Below are positions 16,500-25,766 of a DNA stretch of 64,000 bases, one piece after another. This stretch comes from DATKFM01 sp963851215. Lineage in GTDB: Bacteria; Pseudomonadota; Alphaproteobacteria; Dongiales; Dongiaceae. Position 1 is the stretch's first letter. Every line of letters starts with the position of its first letter. Made by a program: the position numbers and the translations under genes. The stretch covers positions 248,001-312,000 of the forward strand of contig CAWKOG010000021.1 of assembly GCA_963851215.1 (NCBI GenBank), written 5' to 3'. Under the pieces are notes generated by a model. The model had not been told where the DNA came from, made no database searches, and was given only the letters and a program-made list of their open reading frames with translations.

Positions 16500-17651
16500 A
16501 TGGCACTGCATTTCGAACTATCGGAGTACAAAACCCGCATACGGGCAACCATCAAGGAACTGCAGAAAGAGGGCCTGGACGGCCTGCTGATGTTCCAGCA
16601 GGAGAGCATGTATTACCTGACCGGCTACGACACCTTCGGGTTCTGCTTCTTCCAGTGTCTGTATCTGGGAGCGGACGGCAAGCTGGCGCTGCTGACCCGG
16701 GCGCCGGACCTGCGGCAGGCGCAGCACACCTCGATCTTGGAGGACATCCGCATCTGGACCGATGCCCAGGGCGCACGTCCTGCGGACCAGCTCAAGGACA
16801 TGCTGGAAAGCCTGGGCGCACGGGGCAAGAAGCTGGGGATCGAGACCAATGCCTATGGCCTGACGCACCACAACGGCAAGGCCGTGGACGCGGCGCTATC
16901 AGGCTTTTGCACGCTGGTGGAGGCGTCGGACCTGGTCAACCGGCTGCGCGTGATTAAATCGCCGGCCGAGCTGGCCCATGTGCGCAAAGCCGGAAAGCTG
17001 GGCGATCTGGCCCTGCGCGCCGGCGTGGCCCAGGCCAAGGCGGGCGCCAACGAAGGCAAGATCCTGGCCGCCATGCAGGGCGCCGTCTTCGCCGGCGGCG
17101 GCGATTACCCGGGCAACGAATTCATCATCGGCTCCAGCCGGGACGCCCTGCTCTGCCGCTACAAGGCGGGACGGCGGAAGCTGTCGAAAAACGATCAGCT
17201 GACGCTGGAATTCGCCGGCGTTTACCGGCACTACCATGCCGCCCTCATGCGCACGATCATCGTCGGCAAGCCGACCAAACATCACGAGAAGATGGATGCG
17301 GCGGTGCGCGCGGCTCTGAAGGCCTGCGAGGCGGTGATGCGGCCGGGGCACAAGGCCGGCGACGTATTCGACGCCCATGCCCGGGTGATGGACGAGCATG
17401 GCATGCAGCGCCACCGGCTCAATGCCTGCGGCTATTCGCTCGGGGCAAAATTCACGCCGAGCTGGATGGATTATCCTATGTTCTATCGTGGCAATGAGGT
17501 GAAGCTGCAGCCGAACATGGTATTCTTCGCCCATATGATCCTGATGGATTCCGACAGCGGCAATGCAATGACGCTGGGCCGCACCTACATCCTGACCAAG
17601 GACAAGCCGGAGCCGCTGTCGAAATATCCGCTGCCGATGATCTTGCGTTAG
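16500..17651 (+). CDS. M24 'pita-bread' family protein lacking canonical metal ligands (creatinase/ectoine-hydrolase-like)
   Basis: A 383-aa two-domain protein: an N-terminal creatinase-type domain (YYLTGYDTFGFCFFQCLYLG) and a C-terminal M24 fold. The five ligands expected of dimetal M24 peptidases seem not to be conserved: the usual first Asp strand reads TLEFAGVYRHYHAALMRT (Glu and Ala at the two Asp positions), the His motif reads NACGYSLG, and the Glu strand reads NMVFFAHMIL. Creatinase and the ectoine hydrolases are M24-fold enzymes that act without metals, so a C-N hydrolase acting on a small amide or ring compound is more likely than an aminopeptidase. The ATG at 16500 follows GGGAG. 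The substrate is unknown. Confidence 0.75.
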   Translation: MALHFELSEYKTRIRATIKELQKEGLDGLLMFQQESMYYLTGYDTFGFCFFQCLYLGADGKLALLTRAPDLRQAQHTSILEDIRIWTDAQGARPADQLKDMLESLGARGKKLGIETNAYGLTHHNGKAVDAALSGFCTLVEASDLVNRLRVIKSPAELAHVRKAGKLGDLALRAGVAQAKAGANEGKILAAMQGAVFAGGGDYPGNEFIIGSSRDALLCRYKAGRRKLSKNDQLTLEFAGVYRHYHAALMRTIIVGKPTKHHEKMDAAVRAALKACEAVMRPGHKAGDVFDAHARVMDEHGMQRHRLNACGYSLGAKFTPSWMDYPMFYRGNEVKLQPNMVFFAHMILMDSDSGNAMTLGRTYILTKDKPEPLSKYPLPMILR

Positions 17652-17686
17652 GCGTGAGCGGCGGTGTTTGAGATAAAGTTACGAAT

Positions 17687-18748
17687 ATGAACAAGCCGGT
17701 CGCACTGAAGTTGGGCCAGCCGCCGCCGCCGCGGAGTGACGACGATGCGGACGAGGCGCCCATCACCCACCCGTTTGCCGAGGTGATCCGCACCATCGGC
17801 CGCGGCGAGACGCTGTCGCGGCCGTTGACCGAGAGCGAAGCCGAGGCCGCCATGGCGATGATCCTCGCCGGCCAGGTGGAGCCGGTGCAGCTCGGCGCCT
17901 TCCTGCTGCTGCTGCGCTATCGCAAGGAGACGCCGCCGGAGCTGGCGGGCTTTGTCCGCGCCACGCGGCAGCGTCTGCGGCAGATGCCGGCGGCGGAGGT
18001 CGATCTTGACTGGCCGTCCTATGCCGACCGGCACAAGCAGCTTCCTTACTTCGTGCTCAGCGCGCTGCTGCTGTCCGTCAACGGCGTGCGCGTGGCGATG
18101 CACGGCATCGACGGCGTCGGCGATGCAACGACACCGAAAGTCCTGCGCGCGCTGGGCCTTCTGCCTGCCGTGGATGCACGCGCGGCGGAGACGCAATTGC
18201 GCGAGCGGCTGATCACCTATCTGCCGCTGCGGCTGATCTGCCCGGAGATGCAGAAGCTGTTCGATCTCAGGCCGATCCTCGGCGTTCGCTCGCCGGCCAA
18301 CAGCCTGTGCCGGGAACTCAATCCTGCCGGAGCGCCCTATCAGCTTCAGGGCGTGTTTCATCCCACCTACCTGCCGTCCCATAGCGAAACGGCGCGGCTG
18401 TTGGGGCAACCTCACGCAGCGATCTTCAAGGGCGGCGGCGGCGAAATCCAGCGCAACCCCGATAAATCATGCCGTGTCGCCACAGTCGACAATGGAACGA
18501 TCGGCGAGGAGACCTGGGAGGCTATGCCAACTCCCGATCGCCACCCCTGGCGCGAGGAACCTGCGGACCCCCGGCGCGTCGCCGCCCTGTGGCGTGGTGA
18601 GCTGGCGGCACCGGGTCCCGAGGCGGCGGTCATCGGCACGGCGGCGATCGCGCTCAAGCTGATAGGCCGGGCAGCGACACAGGCCGAAGCGACGGATACC
18701 GCCCGGCGTCTGTGGCAAGACCGGCCGAAGCAAGCTGTTGGCGGCTAG
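17687..18748 (+). CDS. TrpD2/YbiB-like phosphoribosyltransferase-fold protein
   Basis: A 353-aa protein with the anthranilate-phosphoribosyltransferase fold: an N-terminal helical domain (HPFAEVIRTIGRGETLSRPL, EAAMAMILAGQVEPVQLGAF) and an alpha/beta domain with HGIDGVGDATTPKVLRALGL and a glycine-rich IFKGGGGEIQRNPDK. In the TrpD2 (YbiB) subfamily, structure and binding studies support nucleic-acid binding rather than tryptophan synthesis, and no trp genes are nearby. It follows the M24-fold gene by 35 bp in the same direction, so the two may be cotranscribed. The role is unknown. Confidence 0.8.
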   Translation: MNKPVALKLGQPPPPRSDDDADEAPITHPFAEVIRTIGRGETLSRPLTESEAEAAMAMILAGQVEPVQLGAFLLLLRYRKETPPELAGFVRATRQRLRQMPAAEVDLDWPSYADRHKQLPYFVLSALLLSVNGVRVAMHGIDGVGDATTPKVLRALGLLPAVDARAAETQLRERLITYLPLRLICPEMQKLFDLRPILGVRSPANSLCRELNPAGAPYQLQGVFHPTYLPSHSETARLLGQPHAAIFKGGGGEIQRNPDKSCRVATVDNGTIGEETWEAMPTPDRHPWREEPADPRRVAALWRGELAAPGPEAAVIGTAAIALKLIGRAATQAEATDTARRLWQDRPKQAVGG

Positions 18749-18904
18749 CCGGACCCCCCGAATACGGGATGCAATCGTCCGGCGGCTTGCCAAGCTGTCG
18801 CACCGGAACCACTTGTTTTACAGCCCGGATTGGCGAGGATGCAGCCGCTTGGCGGTGCCCGGCCGATCACGATGGGCAGCCGCGATATCCATGGAGCTTC
18901 AGCG

Positions 18905-20896
18905 ATGACCGTCGAGATCGGCCATTTTGCCCTGATCCTCGCCTGTTGCGTGGCGTTCATTCAGATGACTCTGCCGCTGTGGGGCGCGCAGCGCGGCTTG
19001 TCCGCTTTGGCGGCCATGGCGGCGCCGGCAGCAATCATGCAGTTCTCGCTGATCCTCGTCGCCTTCCTGTCCCTAACCTATGCATTTGTCACCTCCGACT
19101 TCTCCGTCTCCGTGGTGGCCAACAACTCCCATTCGCTGAAACCGATGCTCTACAAGATCTCTGGCGTATGGGGAAACCATGAGGGATCGATGGTGCTTTG
19201 GGTGCTGATCCTCACGCTGTTCGGCGCGCTCGTCGCCTTGTTCGGCAGCGGCTTGCCTCTGGGATTGAAGGCGAGAGTCTTGTCGGTCCAGGGCATGATC
19301 GGCTTCGGTTTCCTGTTGTTCATCATCGCGACATCGAATCCCTTCACCCGCGTCATCCCGCCGCCGGCCAATGGCGCCGATCTCAATCCGCTGCTGCAGG
19401 ATCCGGGCCTCGCCTTTCATCCGCCGTTTCTCTATGCGGGCTATGTCGGGTTCTCCCTGACCTTCTCCTTCGCGGTCGCGGCGTTGATCGAAGGGCGCGT
19501 CGACCCCGCCTGGGCGCGTTGGGTGCGGCCCTGGACGCTGCTCGCCTGGTGCGCCCTCACCTTCGGCATCGCCATGGGCAGCTGGTGGGCCTATTACGAA
19601 TTGGGCTGGGGCGGCTTCTGGTTCTGGGACCCGGTCGAGAATGCTTCCTTCATGCCCTGGCTCGCCGGCACGGCGCTACTGCATTCGGCGATCGTGGTGG
19701 AGAAGCGCGACAGCCTGAAGAGCTGGACGATCCTGCTGGCCATCATCGCCTTCTCCTTCAGTTTGATCGGCACATTCCTGGTGCGATCGGGCATTCTGAC
19801 TTCGGTGCATGCGTTTGCCGTCGATCCCGAGCGCGGCGTCTTCATCCTGCTGCTGCTGGCCATCGCCATCGGCGGGTCGCTGACGCTGTTCGCACTGCGG
19901 GCGCCGGGTCTGAAGGACAGCGGCGTCTTTGCGCCCATCAGCCGTGAAGGCGCCCTGCTGCTGAACAACCTGTTCCTTTCGGTTGCGGCGGCCGTCGTAC
20001 TCTGCGGCACCTTGTTTCCGTTGATGGCCGATGCATTCGGATACTCGGCATCGGTGGGCGCACCGTTCTTCAACCTGATTTTCGCCGTGCTGATCGTGCC
20101 GTTTTTCCTGGCGGTGCCGTTCGGCCCGCTGATGGCCTGGAAGCGCGCGGACCTGCCGGGTGCCTTGCAGCGTCTGTGGGTGGGCGGCGCGGTAATCGTG
20201 GCGGGCATCGCGATCGTCCTGACCGTGTTCTATGGCGGGCGGGCGCTGGCGGCGCTCTGCCTCGGACTTGCCGCCTGGCTGGTGATGGGAGCACTGGTGG
20301 AACTGGCCGACCGCCTGAAACTGTTCCGCGCGCCGCTGGCCACCATATGGAGCCGCGCCATCAATCTGCCGCGATCCAGCTATGGCATGACGCTGGCCCA
20401 TGCCGGATTGGGTTTTGTGCTTGCGGGCATCATTGTCAGCACGGAGTGGCGGGCCGAAAGCATCAAGCGCATGGTGCCCGGCGACCATGTGGAGATCGCG
20501 GGTTACGATCTCCAGCTTGCGGCCGTGACGGCTGAGAAGGGCGCGAACTACCTGGCCGATCGCGCGGAATTCATCGTCACGCGCGGCGGCAAGGAGATCG
20601 CGCGCCTGTATCCCGAGCGGCGCTTTTATCCCGTGCAGAACCAGAAGACGAGCGAGGCCGCGATCCGCACCACGGGCCTCGGCGACCTCTATGTCGTGCT
20701 GAGCGACGATGAAGTGGGCAAAGGCCACGCCGTACGCATCTATCACAATCCGCTGGCGCCCTGGATGTGGGGCGGCGCGGTGTTGATGGTGATCGGCGGA
20801 TTTATCTCCCTCACCGACCGCCGCTTCCGCATTGGCGTCGCGTCCCGCCGGGCTCGGCAGGCGCCACCCGGTGCGGCGCCGAGCGCGGCGGAATAG
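18905..20896 (+). CDS. ccmF: cytochrome c-type biogenesis protein CcmF (haem lyase core)
   Basis: A 663-aa membrane protein with about 15 helices and the haem-handling WWD-type region (WAYYELGWGGFWFWDPVENA) in the first half, plus conserved HPPFLYAGYVGF and SLKPMLYKISGVWGNHEGSM. With CcmH and CcmI it attaches haem to apocytochromes in the periplasm. The ATG at 18905 begins a normal CcmF N-terminus; a longer upstream frame exists but is not protein-like. No ccmE precedes it in the 156-bp gap, and no ccmG follows it, unlike many alphaproteobacterial operons. ccmH starts 12 bp after its stop. Confidence 0.96.
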   Translation: MTVEIGHFALILACCVAFIQMTLPLWGAQRGLSALAAMAAPAAIMQFSLILVAFLSLTYAFVTSDFSVSVVANNSHSLKPMLYKISGVWGNHEGSMVLWVLILTLFGALVALFGSGLPLGLKARVLSVQGMIGFGFLLFIIATSNPFTRVIPPPANGADLNPLLQDPGLAFHPPFLYAGYVGFSLTFSFAVAALIEGRVDPAWARWVRPWTLLAWCALTFGIAMGSWWAYYELGWGGFWFWDPVENASFMPWLAGTALLHSAIVVEKRDSLKSWTILLAIIAFSFSLIGTFLVRSGILTSVHAFAVDPERGVFILLLLAIAIGGSLTLFALRAPGLKDSGVFAPISREGALLLNNLFLSVAAAVVLCGTLFPLMADAFGYSASVGAPFFNLIFAVLIVPFFLAVPFGPLMAWKRADLPGALQRLWVGGAVIVAGIAIVLTVFYGGRALAALCLGLAAWLVMGALVELADRLKLFRAPLATIWSRAINLPRSSYGMTLAHAGLGFVLAGIIVSTEWRAESIKRMVPGDHVEIAGYDLQLAAVTAEKGANYLADRAEFIVTRGGKEIARLYPERRFYPVQNQKTSEAAIRTTGLGDLYVVLSDDEVGKGHAVRIYHNPLAPWMWGGAVLMVIGGFISLTDRRFRIGVASRRARQAPPGAAPSAAE

Positions 20897-20907
20897 CAGA
20901 CCTTCGG

Positions 20908-21411
20908 ATGAGCCTTGCTGTGCAAGTCCGCTGCCTATTGGCTTTGCTCGGCATTGCAGTCCTGCTGCTCTCCGTTGCTCCAATGGTCTTTGCCGTCGAA
21001 CCCGGGGAAATGCTCGGCGATCCGGCGTTGGAAGCGCGGGCGCGGGAGATCAGCAAGGAACTGCGCTGCCTGGTCTGCCAGAATCAGTCCATCGACGATT
21101 CCAGCGCCGATCTGGCGCGCGATCTCCGGCTGATCGTGCGACAGCGGCTTTCGGCGGGCGACAGCGATGAACAGGTTCTGCAATACGTTACCGATCGCTA
21201 CGGCGATTTCGTGCTGCTGCGGCCGCCGGTGAAGCCGGCGACCTTGGTGCTGTGGCTGGCGCCGCCGCTGCTGCTGATCATCGGCGCCGTCCTTTCCCTG
21301 ACTTACCTGCGGCGGCGCCAGCGGCAAAGCGCGGAGACTGCCGGCCCCTTGAGTCCGGAAGAACGCCGACGGCTTGACGCCCTGCTGGACGCCGATAGCG
21401 ATCGGCCATGA
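20908..21411 (+). CDS. ccmH: cytochrome c-type biogenesis protein CcmH (CcmL)
   Basis: A 167-aa protein: signal peptide (about residues 1-28), a three-helix periplasmic domain with the redox motif LRCLVCQN, then QRLSAGDSDEQVLQYVTDRY and YGDFVLLRPP, and one C-terminal membrane helix. It keeps apocytochrome cysteines reduced for haem attachment by CcmF. The normal donor of electrons, CcmG, is not encoded between ccmF and ccmH here. Its last bases overlap the ccmI start codon (ATGA), so the two are translationally coupled. Confidence 0.96.
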   Translation: MSLAVQVRCLLALLGIAVLLLSVAPMVFAVEPGEMLGDPALEARAREISKELRCLVCQNQSIDDSSADLARDLRLIVRQRLSAGDSDEQVLQYVTDRYGDFVLLRPPVKPATLVLWLAPPLLLIIGAVLSLTYLRRRQRQSAETAGPLSPEERRRLDALLDADSDRP

Positions 21412-22799
21412 TCTGGCTGTTCATCGCCCTCATCACGGCGGCCGTCATCGGCGCATTGCTGCTGCCGCTCTTCCGGGAGTTATCCGCACAGAACTCGCGG
21501 CAAAGGCAGGAGATCACCATCTTCGCCGACCAACTCGCCGAACTGGAGCGCGAAGTCGCGGCGGGCCTGGTATCCGCCGAGGCCGCCGTGGCGACGAAGA
21601 TAGAAATAGAACGGCGAATCCTGGCGAGCGGCGAGCGCATCGACCGAAAGCCGGCATCGGCCACTGCCGCCGGCGCCAGAATGGTTGCTGTGGTGCTCGT
21701 GGCGTCGCTAGCTCCGCTGGCGGCCTTCGCCATCTTTCTCGCGACTGGCGCGCCGAATGAACCGTCTCATCCCTATACCGCGGCTAAGGATAGCAGCGCC
21801 GATACCACAATGGCCGCGGGTGAAATGACGGATCTCGTGGCGAAACTGGCGGCGAAACTGCAGCAGGAACCGCAGAACATCGAGGGCTGGAAGCTGTTGG
21901 CTCGTTCCTATGGCGCCTTGGAGCGCCCAGCAGATGCCGCCGCCGCCTATGGCCGCGCCTATGAACTCGATCCGAGCGATCATGGCCTCACCGCGGACTA
22001 TGCCGAGGCGCTGGTGCAGGCTGCCGATGGGGAGGTACCGCCGCAAGCACGGGAACTTTTGGCGAGAGCAAATCAGGGTGATCCGTCGGCGCCGAAACCG
22101 CGCTTCTATCTGGCGATCGCCAAGGCGCAGGCGGGGCAGCCCCGGGATGCTTTGGCCATGCTGAAATCGTTGCTACGGGATTCTCCGGAAGGCGCGCCAT
22201 GGCTGGCCGCGGTGCAGGAGCGGATCGACGCCATCGCCAAGGAGGCCAGCATCGATCCCGCTGATATCGAATCGCAGAGCGTGGCACCGATCGCGCCGCC
22301 GGCCGGTCCTTCCGCCGAGGATGTGCAGGCGGCACAATCCATGACTCCTGAACAGCAACAGGAGATGATCCGCGGAATGGTGGAAGGCCTGGCCAAGCGG
22401 CTGGAGGCCAATCCCAACGATCTTGAGGGATGGAAGCGCCTCGGGCAGTCCTACTTCGTGCTGAACGAGCCGGTGCGCGCGCGCGATGCCTATGCGCGGG
22501 CGGTGGCGCTGGCGCCGACCGACCTCAATCTGTTGGCCGAGTATGCCGGTACGGTTCTGGCCGCGCCCGAACCACTGCCGGTACTGCCAGCGGAGTCGAT
22601 CACGGCGTTGCGAGCGGCACTGGAGCAACAACCTGAAGATAGCGCTGCCTTGTGGCTGCTGGGATTCACCGCGATGAAGGACGGGAATAACGGAGACGCC
22701 CGGCGGTTTTGGTCTAGGCTGTTAACGCAGTTCGCGCCAGGCTCCGGCGAGCACAAGGCGGTGGAAGCGCAGATCGCCAAGCTGCCCTCGGCGCAATAG
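21408..22799 (+). CDS. ccmI: c-type cytochrome biogenesis protein CcmI (apocytochrome chaperone)
   Basis: A 463-aa protein with two N-terminal membrane helices (residues about 2-20 and 94-115) flanking a cytoplasmic leucine-zipper-like loop (FADQLAELEREVAAGLVSAE), then a periplasmic TPR region with repeated helix pairs (NIEGWKLLARSYGALERPAD, DLEGWKRLGQSYFVLNEPVR). It binds apocytochrome C-termini and delivers them to CcmH/CcmF. Its start codon overlaps the ccmH stop by four bases. The operon appears to end here, with 72 bp to the next gene. Confidence 0.93.
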   Translation: MIWLFIALITAAVIGALLLPLFRELSAQNSRQRQEITIFADQLAELEREVAAGLVSAEAAVATKIEIERRILASGERIDRKPASATAAGARMVAVVLVASLAPLAAFAIFLATGAPNEPSHPYTAAKDSSADTTMAAGEMTDLVAKLAAKLQQEPQNIEGWKLLARSYGALERPADAAAAYGRAYELDPSDHGLTADYAEALVQAADGEVPPQARELLARANQGDPSAPKPRFYLAIAKAQAGQPRDALAMLKSLLRDSPEGAPWLAAVQERIDAIAKEASIDPADIESQSVAPIAPPAGPSAEDVQAAQSMTPEQQQEMIRGMVEGLAKRLEANPNDLEGWKRLGQSYFVLNEPVRARDAYARAVALAPTDLNLLAEYAGTVLAAPEPLPVLPAESITALRAALEQQPEDSAALWLLGFTAMKDGNNGDARRFWSRLLTQFAPGSGEHKAVEAQIAKLPSAQ

Positions 22800-22871
22800 A
22801 TCTCCCATACTTGACTTGCCGCAAGGCGCTGTTACAGGATTGCATTCCCGCCAGAATTGCAGAAAGCAATC

Positions 22872-23801
22872 ATGAAAATCGAGTCGTTCGAAATTGCGGT
22901 CGGCCGCGACGATCCCGGCATATCCACGGCCCTCGTGGGCCGCCGCTTCGATACCGGTCGGCCCGGGCCGAAGGCGTTGCTGACCGGCGCACTCCATGGC
23001 GATGAACTGACGGCGACCGGCGCGCTGTGGCGGGTGATGGAGCAGCTCGACTCCACTGATATCGGCGGGCAGCTCACGATCATCCCCCTGGTCAATCAGC
23101 AGGGCGCGCGGCAATCGCGGCGCCATGTTCCGCTCGCCACCACCGATCTCAATCGCGTGTTTCCCGGCCGCAAGGATGGCGAGCTTGGCGAGCGGCTGGC
23201 GGCGGCGCTGGTGGAACTCATGGATGATCATGACGCGCTGATCGATGTGCATACGGCGGGCTGGTGCACGAATTTCCTGCTGCTTGATAACATCGCCGAA
23301 CCGGTGATGCAGGGCATGGTCTATCGCTGGGCCAACTCCTCCGCCCTGCAGGTGTTCGGTGAAATGCCGGCCGAGCAGGCAAACTTGCAAGGCCTTGATC
23401 GATGCTGGACTACCTGGGTGGTGAACAACGGCAAGCCGGCCGTGACGATTGAGCTCTCCGGCCTGATGACATTGGACGTCGTCGGCGCCGAGCGAGGCGC
23501 CGATGCCATCCTCAAGATGCTGCGCGATCTGCCCCGGGCGCTCGGCGACAAGGCGGGAGCCGAGCCGGTGAAGATGGTGCGGCATGAGGTTTATTCGGAA
23601 ACCGGCGGGCTGTTCGAAACCGCCTGCAATGTCGGTGACAGGCTCGCGGCGGGCGCCGTGATCGGCCGCGTCCGCACCATGCTCGGCGACATTCAGGAAA
23701 CGGCGGTTACGCCCTGCGCCGGCGACGTAATTGCGCTTAACCCGGTTTCAGCCGTGATGGTGGGCACGCACCTGGTGACCTTGGGCGTCGCGCCGAGTTA
23801 A
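22872..23801 (+). CDS. succinylglutamate desuccinylase/aspartoacylase-family zinc deacylase
   Basis: A 309-aa soluble protein with the M14-like zinc site: GALHGDELTATG supplies the first His and Glu, and LIDVHTAG the later His; the substrate Arg region QSRRHVPLATTDLNRVFPG is present. The C-terminal part (about residues 215-309) resembles the beta-barrel extension of family members. Such enzymes remove acyl groups from amino acids or small amides. Start: the ATG at 22872 follows AGAAAG; a TTG five codons earlier is weaker. It ends four bases inside the 3' end of the convergent S9 peptidase gene. The substrate is unknown. Confidence 0.85.
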   Translation: MKIESFEIAVGRDDPGISTALVGRRFDTGRPGPKALLTGALHGDELTATGALWRVMEQLDSTDIGGQLTIIPLVNQQGARQSRRHVPLATTDLNRVFPGRKDGELGERLAAALVELMDDHDALIDVHTAGWCTNFLLLDNIAEPVMQGMVYRWANSSALQVFGEMPAEQANLQGLDRCWTTWVVNNGKPAVTIELSGLMTLDVVGAERGADAILKMLRDLPRALGDKAGAEPVKMVRHEVYSETGGLFETACNVGDRLAAGAVIGRVRTMLGDIQETAVTPCAGDVIALNPVSAVMVGTHLVTLGVAPS

Positions 23802-25726
23802 GCGGCGTCGAAGGCCTCACCGAACAAGCGCAACAGGCGCTCGAAGAGTATGCACCTATTCGCGGTGCGCCAGATGCCGTGGCCCTCATTGTCGAAGGTC
23901 AGCAACTCGAACGGAATGCCGGCTTGTTTCAGCGCCGCGCAGGCAATCTCGGTGTTGCGCGGCGACACATTCGGATCGCGCAGACCATGCACGATCAGCA
24001 ACTTGCCGCGGATGTTGCGGATGTGATTGACCGGCGAGCGATCGAAATAGCGCTGCGCCTGCTCCGCCGGCTTGCCGCCCATCATCTCCTCGCTGTAGAG
24101 GCGGCCGTGGGGCAGATGGGTCTCTTCATAGTCGATTGCCAAATCGGTCATGCCGCAGATCGGCGCCGCGGCTGCTATGAGATCGGGAAACTTCGTCGCC
24201 GCATACCAGCTTGAGTAGCCGCCGTAGGACAGGCCGGTGATGCCGATGTGCCCGCGCTTCGCCTCGCCGATCGCGATCAGATGCTCGATGCCCGTGCGGA
24301 TATCGTCCTGCTCGCGGCCGCCCCAACCGTCTTCCTTGATCGACTCGCGGAATGGCACTCCGAAGTAAGTGCTGCCGCGGTAATTCGGATCCAGGACCGC
24401 GAAACCGCCGGCCACCATGCATTGCGCCAGCGTGTCGAGTTCGTCACCGCTGTGCAGGTTGGGGCCTCCATGCACCCAGACAACGAGGCCGCGCGCCTCG
24501 CCAAACGGGCGGTAAAGCCAGCCCTGTACCTCTATGCCATCGACGGATCGCCAACGGATGCTTTCACCTTTCACGGCCGGACTGGCCTGCGCCGGCACGC
24601 GGCTCCGGGCATCCGACAGGTAGAGCCATGGTTTTGTGCCGGCCGGGTCGAAGCGCACGAACTCCGTCGGTCCGCCGGTATGCGACGCGGCACCGATCCA
24701 GGTGCCATCAGGCATTGAGGCAAGCGGCAGGAGATCGCCATTGCCGCACTCGACCGGAATCCTTGCTCCATCCGCAAGGCGTAGCAAAGTCAACTTCGTC
24801 CGGCCGTCGCGGCCCTCGACAATCATGATCTCCCGACCATCGTCAGATGGAATTACCGATTCAACTTGCCAGGCCGGATCGTCGATTGGCCACGGGATGG
24901 TGCCGCCTGCCATGTCTAATGTGGTTACGTGCTCGCCGGCATTCGTCCGTATTTCTACCAGCGCTTGCTTGTCAACAAAGTCGACTATGCCCACGCGTTC
25001 GTGGGTTCCAGTCTCAGTCTGCGCTTGTACCACTACTTTGTTGCCGTCGCCGAGCCATTGCGCCCGAATGGATACGCGGTCACCGAGATCCAGCAGCGGC
25101 CGGTCTACCGTACCCTCCACATCCACGAGGTAGACCTGACTACCCGCCGGATGCTTGTCGCGGCGATGGTAGAGCAGATGTTTACCGTCCGGGCTGAGCA
25201 GCGGTCCGGTTCCTTCGCCCTGGAGCATGCGCGCGATCGTCCGAGTATCGCCGGTTGCAGTATCTTGCCGCAGAATGCAAGCGCCGCTGCGGCCCTGGGC
25301 GTCATGGGGATCGAATTGCGCGCAATAGAACAGCCATCGGCCATTCGGATGCAGCACGCCGCCATAGAGAAAGAAGTCCGGCGTCGCCGCGGTCAGAGGT
25401 ACGATGTCGAATGGCTTCGCGGGATCGAGGAGCAGAACCTGCTCGCGCTCATCGCCGCCGGTGTCGCGGCCGGCAAGGATATGGCGTCTGTCTGGCGACC
25501 AGCCGCGCACCAGCACATGGTCCCTGCTCTCGGTCAGGCGCAGCGGCGGCGTGCTGGCGTCCGTCGGCGCAACATAGACGTCGCAGGCCGCGCCGATTCC
25601 CGACCAGGACCACGCCAACCACTTTCCGTCCGGCGACAACTTGGGGTCCGACGGCACAGGATAGTGTGACCAAATGTCAGCCAGGGCACGCGCCCTTACG
25701 ATGGAATCTGCTGATTCTGCAGTCAT
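23798..25726 (-). CDS. S9 (prolyl oligopeptidase-family) serine peptidase
   Basis: A 642-aa protein: an N-terminal beta-propeller (about residues 20-380, with blade strands such as DPKLSPDGKWLAWSWSGIG) and a C-terminal alpha/beta-hydrolase domain with the nucleophile GLSYGGYSSW, the Asp in VHGLRDPNVSP and the His in FDNEGHGIWR. No signal peptide is visible, so it should cleave short peptides in the cytoplasm. It is 40 bp behind the dipeptide-type ABC operon and on the same strand, which suggests import and hydrolysis of peptides are coupled. Confidence 0.93.
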   Translation of the reverse strand: MTAESADSIVRARALADIWSHYPVPSDPKLSPDGKWLAWSWSGIGAACDVYVAPTDASTPPLRLTESRDHVLVRGWSPDRRHILAGRDTGGDEREQVLLLDPAKPFDIVPLTAATPDFFLYGGVLHPNGRWLFYCAQFDPHDAQGRSGACILRQDTATGDTRTIARMLQGEGTGPLLSPDGKHLLYHRRDKHPAGSQVYLVDVEGTVDRPLLDLGDRVSIRAQWLGDGNKVVVQAQTETGTHERVGIVDFVDKQALVEIRTNAGEHVTTLDMAGGTIPWPIDDPAWQVESVIPSDDGREIMIVEGRDGRTKLTLLRLADGARIPVECGNGDLLPLASMPDGTWIGAASHTGGPTEFVRFDPAGTKPWLYLSDARSRVPAQASPAVKGESIRWRSVDGIEVQGWLYRPFGEARGLVVWVHGGPNLHSGDELDTLAQCMVAGGFAVLDPNYRGSTYFGVPFRESIKEDGWGGREQDDIRTGIEHLIAIGEAKRGHIGITGLSYGGYSSWYAATKFPDLIAAAAPICGMTDLAIDYEETHLPHGRLYSEEMMGGKPAEQAQRYFDRSPVNHIRNIRGKLLIVHGLRDPNVSPRNTEIACAALKQAGIPFELLTFDNEGHGIWRTANRCILFERLLRLFGEAFDAA

Positions 25727-25766
25727 AACTGTCTACAGCAATTGAACGGGCGATGCGGATGGAAGA

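Noticed and set aside
19676..20983. Minus-strand open frame of 435 codons
   Set aside because: Antisense to ccmF, very rich in Arg, Gln and His, without domain signs.
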